Positions 23,201 through 35,200 of a stretch of DNA of 64,000 bases are shown here, piece after piece. Made by a program: the position numbers and the translations under genes. The notes beneath the pieces were generated by a model that did no database searches, was not told the DNA's origin, and saw only the letters and a program-made list of their open reading frames with translations. This DNA comes from Turritopsis dohrnii. Taxonomy: Eukaryota > Cnidaria > Hydrozoa > Anthoathecata > Oceaniidae. Each line of letters opens with the position of its first letter. Positions within the stretch are counted from its first letter, which is position 1. The stretch spans positions 620,001-684,000 of the forward strand of contig BQMF02000136.1 in assembly GCA_027922465.2 (NCBI GenBank), given 5' to 3'.

Positions 23201-26200
23201 TTTAATTTCCTGTCTATCTTCTTTACAAATGATGTATAAAAAATCATACATTTTTTTTCATTTAGACTTGGATTGGCATGTAGCCATGTTGCCGCCCTTT
23301 TGTTCAAATTGGAAGCATGTGTCAGAGTGAGCCTAAACAAAACTGCTGTAACAAGTGTGCTTTGTCAATGGAATAGATCACGGAGAAGTGCAGAACCTGC
23401 TTTACTTCAAGAAATCAGTTTCAAGAGGCCTAAGAAGGATCAATTACCTCAACAGAATAAAGTTGTTGAAAAGCCAGTTTACCACTACTCTGTCAATCCT
23501 GATATGTCTATGGCTTCTCTCACTACTTGCAAAGTAGAACAATTAAGAAAAATCATGTCCAGTGCAGCTTATTTTACAAGTACGAATGAATGTACCACCG
23601 AAAAATATTATTCAGAAGACACAGCTACTGCTGATGAAAATGAAGAAAATGTATTGCCAGAACCAATAGTCAGTTTATTCGACTATGAAGCTGTTAACCT
23701 TGATCAACAAGAGTTACATGAATTATGTAATGTTAAATATAATTCTTATAAATCTTCATACCAGTGTCAATCATATGAGCTTTTGGCTGAATTGACACAA
23801 ACCCAAAGTCTCTCCAATATCTGGACTTAGCATAGAGCTAGTAGAGTTACTGCTTCAAATTTTCATGAAGTGATGCACTATCAATATAAAATAATACGTT
23901 AATACGCCAAGTGTTAATTATGGTAAGGTAATGGAGGAAAGAGCAAGAAATTATTATTTGTCACTGATGTCATCTCATAAAAACTTTACTGTAAAAACTA
24001 CTGGTTTACACATAGATCATGAGAATCCATTCATAGGTGCATCACCGGATGGGATTACAAATTGTACATGTCATGGAGAAGGTCTGGTAGAAATTAAATG
24101 TCCCTATAAATACCGTACTGGATTGAAAAATTGGGAGAATGACAAGGATTTTCCAGTTGATAAACATGGTAACGTTAAGACAGATCACAAATATTATGCC
24201 CAAATCCAAGGTCAGTTGGCAATTTTAAAGAAAGAATTTTGTGATCTTTTCGTTTGGACACCTTTTCAGGATAACAAAAACCATATCTTGGTCAGAGTGG
24301 AAAAGGACAGACAGTTCATATTGAAGATGATTCCATTATTAGAAATGTTTTTTTTTCACCTGCTTACTTCCTGAAGTTGTTGACACGGAAACTTGATACT
24401 TGTTTAGACAATAAACAAAAATACTACTGTATATGTCCAGGCCTGGTCGTAAGAAAATTAGCAGGCATGTGGTCATCGCACGCCTTATTGACGATATCAG
24501 TTATCAGTTAAATATCGTCAATATCGTGTAAATTTTTGACAGATGTGTGATCAATTTTTTCCAGTTAAGATCAACAATCTTCATTCTGTATGATAATCAA
24601 GTCAAATTTGAAATGTGTCATAGTAAAAATAATGAGATTTCCATGGAGAATGAATTTGATAAAATAAAACACTAAAGATTTGGTACGTAAAAACTTAGCC
24701 ATAAAGATTAGTTTGACCGTAAATAAAATTTATTCAAACATTAATAAAGAGGAAAACTAAAACCTGAAAATAAAAATTTGTATAACTCTCCATTGTTTTG
24801 GTTTGAAGTTCAAATGGTTTTTGAATTAAATTAAAGACGTTTCCGTTCCATTAACTCGCCACCACCTGGCTGGCTATTTTTTTAAATAAAAGATTATTTT
24901 TTCGAAACTGCAACCTTGCGCATACTTTTGTAACTTAAAAGAAAGTTAAAAAGAAAGAGATAAATAATACATAATAAAATCGCGCACACGAAGCTCTTTC
25001 TTCTTTCCACAGCGGATTTCGCTGAGTAGACTTATTTTCTACTACCAAACGAATCAAATTTGTGAGCATTGATTTTTAATTCAAAACCACTACCGTATTC
25101 CAAAGCGATCGGAGACCTCACTTCTGAAATGGTAGCAAAGTTTCGTTCCGTTACTGTAAAATTTAATCGTAGCACATGAACAATTTTCGAAGCAAAACTT
25201 TCAACATTTTGGGACAGATTTTTGTTGACTTTTAAATAAACATTTGTTATCACACTTGTCATTACAAGCCAGGCGTGCGATTGGCACACACATAAATAAA
25301 TCTTGGCGTGTGCGGAGGCGTGCGCGTGTGATCGCACGCCTCTTACGACCAGGCCTGATGTCGTAGACCGTGTTTTGAGCCAATGATCGCTTGTGACAAA
25401 CTGAACTGTGAAATTGAATGGTATCATTATGCTTGTGTTAATGTAACTCGTGCCCCTAAAAGAAAATGGATTTGCCTGAACTGTCTGAAAAAATAACATA
25501 TTATGTACTAACTTTTTATTCTTTTCTTGATTTAACATCTTTTTTAATATATCATACAACTTAATTTTTGCTAACAACACTAGGGTTCACATTCACTAAT
25601 GCTGCAATAATAACCATTATATCGTCCAACAAATCAGCTTGTGATACTGCTATAATTAAAGATAAGATATTGAATTTTTTCAATCTTCCAATAACTCTCT
25701 CGACATGAATCCTAGCATGTGCAATTTGACGGGAAATATCAACATCTCTTGCTGTCATTTGATTACGTCCACAAGTAAAGGCTGGTATTCTTAAGGCTAC
25801 CCCTTGTGTGGCAAGCTCTTCTTCAATAAGGAAGCCTCGATCTGCAAGGACACAATCTCCATAAGTTACTTTGTTTAGAAATCCAGATTGAATTGTTATT
25901 TCCTTGTCAGATGCCCTGCCACCCCATCCAGAAGATAAAAAACTAACAGCACCTGCAGGAGTAATTCCAACTAAGTATTTAACTGTATTATGTGATTTAT
26001 AATTGGAATAAGTTTGTGCTCTAGCTGTCAAGTTCAAAGGCCTTACTATAAATACTTCAGTACAGTCTATGATACAACAGCAATTTTTAAAACTTTGAAA
26101 ACACTTTGGCAAATTTGCACGAACAGATTCTCGATTCGGCCAAACAATAAGACTTTTCAATGAGCTTGATAGCTGGGGTATCCAACGTCTTAACATTGCT

Positions 26201-29200
26201 GATAAATACTGCTGTTTGATACTAAATTGTAGTGCCAGGTCTTTATTTGAACATTCAAGTTTTAATTTCATCAAAACCAGCAGAAGGTGATTCTCATACA
26301 TGAATGACTTTATGACTTGAGTGACATTGCTTCTGACTACTGATAAGACCCATTCGAATAATTCAAAATTTGGTAAGCCAGTGTAAAAATTCAATGTATC
26401 ACCATCTTTGATATTTTCATAACTTAATAGTTTTTGTGCCAAGTTTTCTGATTTTGTGTAAGTTAATTCAGTTTTGGTCTTTGTTAGTTCAAGTCTAAGT
26501 TTTGTAATTTGCATTTTTTTGCTTGATTATGATGGCATTCAATAACTTGTCATTTGTTGGTATATGGATATGTGTAGTTTGACAACCTAGTAAAGAAAAA
26601 AGAAATAATCAATGACCTAGAAATTATTTTAGTTTGAATTGTTATTGTGTTACCTTTTTCATTGTCAAGAGGTTCATCAGGAATATTGGGTGGATCTTCA
26701 AGTATTATAGTCAAGTCTGGTTAAAAATCCGCATGATTGTTTACCACTAAAAAATACGCACTGAAAAAAATTCAAGAAATAACCAAAAATACATTTTGAC
26801 ATGTACTTTTTAATGTTGGAAGCTCTTATTTAGGGTTCAATGAACAATTTTACATATTCCTTCACAATTATATCCCATATTCTTGACTATGAGCTTTAAA
26901 TAAAAAAAACAATGGTAAATTTCCATGAAAAAATCCGCACCACTTAAGGCAAGTGAAGGAACTCTCTGACGAAAATGAGCGGTACCATCTTTAATATGAA
27001 ACGTTTTTTGCATGCGTCAGGAGTTCTACTTTCCGTATATTTCAATCGCGACCCTCCTCCGTATATCTTCTTGTAAAAAACATTGATTGTTTTTCCAGGT
27101 AAAAACCATCAAGAATCCTGGTTCTCAGCTGAAGGTATAATTCATAATGTAATTAATTAAACCATTAAATAAAAATAAAACATAAAGAAACAATGATGCT
27201 TATAATTCCAAAAATCTAAAAGGTGGATTACAATTTAGGAATGCCTGGTACATTGTATGGTTGCACAGACAATGGCTGGATGACAACGGCAGTATTCGAA
27301 GAGTGGTTCAACCATTTCTGCAGAGCAGTGACTGAACGACCACTCTTGCTGTTGTTTGATGGCCATTTGTCTCATGTGTCAGCCAAGTTAATCATAAAAG
27401 CAATAAAGGAAGACGTAACCCTCATAAAATTGCCTCCACACGTCACAGACTTGTTGCAGATCTTGGATGTAGCCTGTTTTGGACCCTTAAAACGGGAATG
27501 GGAAAACAGGCTGAACGAATGATGTGCAACATACGGAGGTAAACGGCCACTTCGAAAGGCGGATTTTGTTGAAAAACTTGGTGAGTGTTGGAAAACCGCA
27601 ATGACAGAAGACAATATTAAAGCTGGATTTCGAAGAACAGGTAGCAATAGTTCCATTTACCTGATCGGTATAGGTATATTTCAAAACAGAAAAGACGATG
27701 ATTTGTTGAATATAAAATCAAATTTATTATTCAGGTATATATCCTATCGATCGGACAAAGTACCCTGAGAAGCGGTTTGACGTGCAGCTTGTCAAAAGAT
27801 ACGCTAGATGGTGTGAAATGGGAAAGCCAGATGATATGATGGAGGAAATGGCCATGGCCTTGAGTACTCCGAGAAAAATGCGAGAACCAACCACAGCACC
27901 TACAATAAATGTCATAGCGACATCAGCATGTACTCCACCAGTCGCTGACGATACTATGCCCGCGACACCAGCGTGTTCTCCACCAATCGCTGACAATACA
28001 ACGCCATCTACCGAAACAACCAGTAGCTGTTGCGAAGTTTCAAAGTTGATAGGCCCTAAACCTCTTCCATATCCAGGAAAGGTTTGGGTGCCTAAATGGG
28101 TTTTAGATGACCCTCCGTCAACTTTTGAAGAACGGATAATGGCTAAGGTCAAGGGCCCTGTTGAACGTCAGGAAACGAAGCGCCGGAAGATCGACTGGCA
28201 TACAAAAGTAATTTCGAGCGAAGAATACTTAAAAAAGATTGGCGAAAAAAATGAGCCAAAGAAGAAAGCTAAAAGAAAAGTAGAGGAAGAAAACGTCGCT
28301 TCAGAAACAGACGAGGAGATTCTCCTTTCTTATTTTTCTAATTCTTGTAAATATAACATTTTTTTCTTAAATATATTCGGCATTATCTTCTATTAGTTAT
28401 ATCCATTCAAAAATTCATCCTGAAATTAAAAACAACAATATAATCAACAGAATAACATGTCAAAATGGGCGCGCATTTTTCAGAATGTAGTGCGTATTTT
28501 TTATAACGTTCTTGCCGAGAGAAAATCTGCTCCACCGGAAGAAAATCCGCATGTGTATTTCTTTTGTGGGAATCCGCGGATTTTTCACCGGTATTGGCTG
28601 TTGAAATATCCGCAGTGTTTTTTTGTAAATATCTGGAGAAAATAAAGTTTGAAGAAGATTTTAAGGATAACAGTTGAAGTATAGTGCATATATTCGTGTT
28701 CTTACCTTAAAAATAGCGTTCAAAATTCATTTTAAAAAGATTTATACTCAGATTTCGTGTACATGCGGATTTTTTACCTGACTTGACTATATTTCTGATT
28801 CTAATGTCTCTTGTTGTTGTTTTTGACGTATCCTTTCATAGCGTTCTAACGATGAACAAGCTCTTTTTTCTGGCAGTTTTTTGAAGGAAAACACTGGTGG
28901 CACGTAATCAATGTGGTTGGGATCATCCGAATTTTTCCCTAAATTAGAAAATAAAAATTGTGAAAATTTACACAAAAATTAGGCTTAGACAGAAGAAAGA
29001 TGCTTCTCTTTGCCTGTCACAAAATGAGAACTGCACAAACGAGCATTATCTATCTTTTTTTCAGGCCATTTATCTCTTCTTATAGCAGCCACCCACTTGG
29101 CTCTTCTGTCTGCCTTTTCTTTTGTTTTTTTAGATGGTAAACGATAAAAACTTAAATGTGAATTATTTTCTGTCCTTCTATTGGTACATCCATAGGCACA

Positions 29201-32200
29201 GCAAACATCTGGCATTCTTTTTTCTAGTTGAAAACGATAATAACAACGGATTACATATACTTTTCCCGCTTACTCCACCGGAACTATAACTATTTTTGAC
29301 TGCTGAAATTTTGTGCATGCGCACTTTTCTCGCAAAATCAAAACAAATATTACGGGTCTACATTAGTTTAGTGTCACCCGCTCGCATCACTTTGGATAAT
29401 AGAGTTATGGTTTCGATTTCTATCAGATACATGCTGAAAAAGCCAACTTTGCGGAATACATAATTTGCAAAAATTTCTTGAAAATTTCTTCTTTTTCAAT
29501 GTAGTTGAAGAAAAAGCAGGTCTGACGTAATTTGAAAGCTCAGGCTAGTACCGTACTCGGGTGGGCGGGATCTCCGTGATTATAATAAAGCAAAATGATG
29601 TGTTCTCCGGCTATGTATGGCACTAGAACAAAAAGAATGAATAATGAATAATGAAAACATGCTGCATGACATTTTCAGGAGTTAAGTGATGCTGAACTAA
29701 TATAAAATTTCCATCGGCCTTATTAAGTTGAAATTTTGCTGAAAGATTTAAAGAAGAAGAACACAACAACTAGTTCCTAGAGAAATATGGTTTATGTCTT
29801 CTAACTGAAAATGTTAAAAGATACTAGCAGATTTCATTTCAGTTGAATCAAGAAAAAAGCAGCAGCTTTATAGACAGTTAGGACCACTTGACCAGAATTT
29901 GTTGCTAAAATAATCGTGATTTATTATAAAGAATTGCCTCGATAATTTTATTTTACTCTCCTATTTGAATACATCCGATTGAATAATGACGATCTAGCAT
30001 AGCAACCTAATAGAAACATAGCTCTAGGGAAAATTCGACACGGTAAATTTTTATTTTTGGGGTGGTGAAACTATGGTGTCAAAATTTCCCTTTCGGCTTA
30101 GTTCTTCAGAAAATGAAGAAAGAAGAAAACGAACAATTTCTACATCTTCACAGGAGTACCGCTGTTCTAGCGATACATTAGCATAAGTTTCAATAATGGT
30201 CATAAAAAATTAAATTTGCGCTATTGTGTAAGATATCGACAAAACGATTATTAAAATCATTAACATAACGATTGTCGTACAATACGTATGGCATGAAACT
30301 CTGAGTACTGAAAAACTGTAGTTTTTTCTTCAATACTCTGCTCTATTTCAACATGAGCACTTTTTTCGATTAGAAGAACTATTACTTCGATTATATTTTG
30401 TAATTATACGCTCAGTCCTCCCCTTAGCTTAAACTTAGTGTTCTAGAAATGTTTGGTAGTATATCGCTTGAAAAATTGCTTGGTAAAAAAAGAAGGCCAA
30501 CTAAGTCCGAGGGTGGTGCGATCGCACCCAAAGCAACTTCCGAGTTACGCCACTGCCTACCTATTTTTGGGATCTGGAAAAGAAGTTATTCAATCTGAAT
30601 ACGAAAATAAATAACACAAAAAGTCACGAGCACCCTTCACCCTTCAAAAAAATGGCTGCAAATCCGTGAAATGTTTTTTGTGAAAATATTTAAAACTCGC
30701 CAGCATATAAAGTCGTGAATCCTAAAAAAGCAAAATGTCCCGAAAGTCGTGAGAATTTTTGTGTTCCCAATCTTTTGTACCTACGATGAATTTCGTCTAT
30801 ATCTTGATGAATTCTATTCACATATTCTCGGGATTCATAGAAAAAACACAAATAATTTGTTCTGGACAATTTATTTTTATCAACGTGTGTAGTCTATTCA
30901 AAGTATATACTTGTAAAAAAATTTAATGTCCAAAATTTCTTTGTTTTCAGTTCCATTTTCATTGTTTTTTCTTAAGTTTTGGTTTTTTCAGTGTCTAAGT
31001 GTTTTTTGTGTCTCCCTGTCTTTTCCCCTGTGTTCTCATGCCCTTTGTTTCTCTTGTTTCATGCATTCACACTTTCTTTTGTTTCATTCAGTCCCTTAGG
31101 TCATTATATTTTATTGCATTATTATTTTTTACACTTTTGGATTATAGCTTTTTGCATATCTTTTTTCAGTTTTTTGACCAGTCCTCACCTAGCTCTCATA
31201 GAGTAAGCAAATCAAGTTTTTTGACCAGTCCTCACCTAGCTCTCATAGAGTAAGCAAATCAAGTTTTTTTGACCAGTCCTCACCTAGCTCTCATAGAGTA
31301 AGCAAATCAAGTTTTTACTTCAATAATAATAATTTTTTTTCAATTCAATTTTTCACATCACACCTTTGGATCACAGTTGTTGTACACTGGCTACCTGGTA
31401 GGTTTTGCTTTGTGTTTTTTCTCTTAGCTTGTTTCAGTTTGTTTGTTTGTTTTTTATTTTTTTTTGTCAATCATATTCAAGTTTAGTTTTTGTTTAATTT
31501 GTATTCAGTTTATTTTTGCGATTGTAATTTTCCTTTTTCAGTTTGAACATACACACAAGTTACAAACATGTCAGTCATTTTGTGATCCTACCACAACATG
31601 AATGTACGAAGTAAAGAGTCCTAAGTTACAAATTAAATCAGATTGATAATTACTTCTTTCACGATTTTACAATACATTTCTCATTCTTGTATTCTCAAAT
31701 CAGAAGAAAAAGTTGTGTGGCTGTCATAAAGTAGTATGAAACGCTTTTTATCGCAAGTTTTGGTCGAGGGGTCCTAACTGATAGATAGACCTTTATGTGT
31801 CCACATGAAAGAATTCCTAAAAAAAATGAGGAGAAAGTGAAAGTTCTCATTGCTAAAATCAAAACTTGATAAAAACTCAAAAAACCTTACTGAGTTCAAA
31901 ACCATGATATATATATGGTATGACCTATAATCGTATAATCAAGGCACTATGTATAGACCTGTGTCACAGGTAGGTACTGTCAATGTGCCAAATTACGAAC
32001 AGCCTTCCTTATTACAGACATCAATCAAAACATATTCCAACTGTCTCTAAATTAAAAACACGGCACATTCCGTACTATCAACCAAACTATAATAACGCAA
32101 ATTTGTAAATGACAGATAATTAAAGTTATTTCAACAATAGAAAATTGCCAATATGCAGTTAGAATTTATTTTTTCTAAACTATCAAGATTTCTTTTAAAA

Positions 32201-35200
32201 TAGTTTCTTCTAAAATTGACTACTCTCTTGATAGCCATGCGTATTTTTTGTGAGCTCTGTGTACAATGGTAGCCATATTTACGGATAAAAAATAATAATG
32301 GCCATAATGTTGATAATGCTATTGTACGGAACAGGGCTTTGTTTACTTTTTGTGTTCGTAATAAGGGAGGCTGCCCGTAATTTGGCACATTGACGGTATA
32401 TATTTTTTGCAAGTTTGGTATTTTTTGTTTAATGCAAAATAAAGACTCATGCTCATGTTTGTCAGAGAAAGTTTTCTTATGAGAGATTAGACAGTGATAG
32501 GTTTCTTGGAATGAAATCTGATGAATTTAACCATGCTGAGTAGTATTTCTAATGGAAATCTCGATTTTTAGATACATACATACATAGATAGATACATAGA
32601 TACATTTTTGACATTTTTATGTCATATATCTCCATTGCATTATATTCATTTAAAAAGAATTTGTGCATATTGAGAAGTAGGTTACATTTTATATTAAAAA
32701 AAATGTATATGGGATCGTTTCACTACGACCAATTGTTGCAGAGATATCGTAGATCAAAGATTTTGATGACATCTTAAGCTGAATTTCCACTTGCATAGTT
32801 TTTGCCTCGGAACAGATCAGAACGGGAAAAAACATTCTAGCGCATGCGGGAAGACATTATTTTAACCACGTGGCTTGGAACATTTTAAGTCTGTTCTGTT
32901 CCATTCCGTTCCAAGTGAAAGTTGAAATGATTTTAACTTTTTCCAAGCTTTCCTACGGAAAATAGTCGGATTTGGAAAAAATAGCCAATCACATGCGTTA
33001 GAATTTTCGTGACAACTTTTAGGTTGATGAGTGAACATGCTCCAAGAAAAACAAAAATAAAGAAAGCAGGTTGACATGAAAATATACCTCAACGCAACAC
33101 AGAATCTTTCACTGGGGCAATGATTTTATTAATTTTGGAGCAACTCGAGATAGTAAACATTCATACTGAGTAGAACACATATGAAAATACTGTAAAAACA
33201 TCACAACTCCGCTTCTTGTTTTCTTTCTTTAAATATCTTTTGAACTCACATGTTTCTTCTTGTTTTTCTCTTGTTCTGCCGTAAAAGAAGTAAGATTTTT
33301 GTTCTTAAACTTAAAAGAGTCATGTTTGGTCATTCTGAGTAAACAAAATGTTATTCTGAATTGTTTTGACAGTCTGGGGAAACAAAGGGGACATTCAAGA
33401 AAATTTGTCACACATTTTTATGAGCAGGATAGGCAAATAGGTAGTTCTAAATATCTTTAAGTTATATCTAATAAGTTATATAAATAAATGTTGTCTGAGT
33501 TATCTTCTTTCGTAAAAGTGCTCAATGAAGTGGAGCATATTATAAACATGTTTATAAGTTATGTATGTATGGATGTTCTGAAATTGTAAACAATGCAAAT
33601 CATGTGTAATCTATTAACAATGTCTTTCTTTCATAGATCGCACTGTTAGGTTATGGAATGTCAAAGATTTTACTCAAAAAGATCACAAGTAATATTTGAG
33701 GACTTTGAATATTTTTCCCTGTTTGGTACATTTTCTGAAACACTGATAAAAGTGGTTCATGAATGTAAGGAAATGTGCCTTCAATTTTGAAGATTTAGGG
33801 CATGGCCCAAATTGCCCGTATCGACTGAAATGTAAAAATATCTAATTATCAAATCCAGTTACTGAAATGCAATGAGAATTGCTTTTTTGATATTTTTTAA
33901 TGTTACACAGTATTTCACATACCACCTGTTGTTGTTAGCTAAAACCATGATATTTCCAATTATGATTTGAAAATGAATGCATTGGAATTTTTGTTTGTGT
34001 TGGCAGATGAGTACCTTAAGGGAAGAAATTTATACGGGTAGAAAATGTTGCGAAAGAAATTTTTGCGGAATTTATTTTTGCGATTTTGCGCTTTTTCGCA
34101 AAAATTTGTTCCAAAAAAAACGAAGAAAATTTGTTCATCCGCAAAAATAAATTCCGCAAAGTTGTAGAAAAAAAATTGATTCGCAAAAATAAATTCCGCA
34201 AAAATCTGTAAAAAATCGGTGATCCGTTAGAATAAATTTGTTAAGCAAACTGTTTATTACGCAAACCTCAATCTTACAGGAAGAAGACGACTGCAAAGGG
34301 AAATTTTACACCAGGAAAGAAGGAAACTAGGCAATTCGATCTTCTTAAAGACTTTTTCCTCCAATTTGGATCTATGCATCTAGTCTAAAATAAAAATATC
34401 TTCGCTATTTATATCTTCAGTTGTTTGTACAGGAGAACTTACAGCAACTTTTTGTTTTTTGAATAAGTTTCGTATGTCATGGTATTTGTCTTTTTCTTTT
34501 ACATTTGCAATCACAATCAAACGATTTTTTACCCATGCAGCTTATCTTCGGTGGGAAAACACAACAAAGTTTTCCCCGGTTCAAGTTCCCTGTCTCCTTT
34601 TCTTTAAGCGCAAATCCGAAACATTTTAGTAATACAACCGAGTCCTTAAAACTTCTTGATGAAATTGCTATGCCTTATGTTGTCAAGGAACGCAAAGAAC
34701 GTAATCTTGCAGAAACACAAAAATCACTAGATCTATTCGCTTCGATTGATCCATTAGATACATCAACAATCCGTGAGCCTTTTGACCAAAACCTACCTAC
34801 CAGTGACTCAGATGAAAACTTCGTATCACCTAGATAAGATGACGATGATTCTGATGACGATTCAGAGGACATGGATGACTCTGATGGTCAACCAGTGAGA
34901 AATGAAATATAATACATATGTATCGAAGAATATTACAAAGTCAAAAATTCATTGTTTTTTCATTTGTATTCCATATCTCTTTCAATTACTGAACTAAATG
35001 TTTCAATTTTTATGATCGCGCTATCAAAAATAATTCTGAAAATTCGAATATCCGCAAAATTTTATTCCGTAAATTTTAAGAAATTCGTTCATCAGCAAAA
35101 ATAAATTCCGCAAAATTGTAAAGAAAATCTTGATCCGCAAAAATAAATTCCGCAAAAACGTGCAGTCTTTGGTGCTTTCATCCGCAAAAATAAATTCCGC

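Larger units (their letters stand above)
25561..29215 (-). pseudogene. ISL2EU THAP-DDE transposase
   Basis: The first exon is 29014-29215, starting at an ATG (MPDVCCAYGCTNRR) and giving a THAP zinc finger with the C-x-x-H end RLCSSHF. The second is about 26655-28938 interrupted by the Tigger element, and the third begins after an AG near 26590. The catalytic part (25561-26514) shows an H2CH-like alpha-helical lead, then CCCIIDCTEVFI (first Asp), CVLADRGFLIEEEL (second Asp) and ARIHVERVIGRLKKFNIL (Glu), the DDE_Tnp_4 pattern. The first intron would use a GC donor (ACAG/GCAAAG). A one-base loss in an A-run at about 26514-26520 shifts frame between the linker and the DDE part. It cuts and pastes ISL2EU DNA in active relatives. 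Confidence 0.85.
22502..29360. mobile_element. ISL2EU-type DNA transposon, two genes, with nested insertions
   Basis: Terminal inverted repeats start TAGACCCGTAATATTTGTTT on the left and its complement on the right, and extend about 65 bp with few mismatches, including a GCGCATGC(G/A)CA core. Inside are a plus-strand YqaJ-SWIM-PHD gene and a minus-strand THAP-DDE transposase gene that converge with 64 bp between their stops. That pair is the known ISL2EU (IS4EU) layout. Removing a Tigger element and a 920-bp MITE leaves about 3.85 kb. TA sits just outside GACCC on both sides, consistent with a 2-bp target duplication. Both genes carry disabling changes, so this copy is dead. Confidence 0.85.
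22470..29719. mobile_element. Outer GGCCGATGGAAAT-TIR element, split by ISL2EU
   Basis: GGCCGATGGAAAT at 22470 and ATTTCCATCGGCC ending at 29719 are perfect inverted ends, each bordered by the direct repeat TTATTA (22464-22469 and 29720-29725). Only about 390 bp belong to this element (22470-22501 and 29361-29719). The remainder is the ISL2EU insertion. The remnant has no coding content. Confidence 0.65.

Noticed and set aside
25032..25580. 182-codon minus frame next to the DDE transposase
   Set aside because: It crosses the MITE border and the opposite-strand PHD exon; no domain is seen.
32131..32412. Minus-strand 93-codon frame
   Set aside because: It lies over the TIR and interior of the MITE at 31977-32396 and has no coding features.
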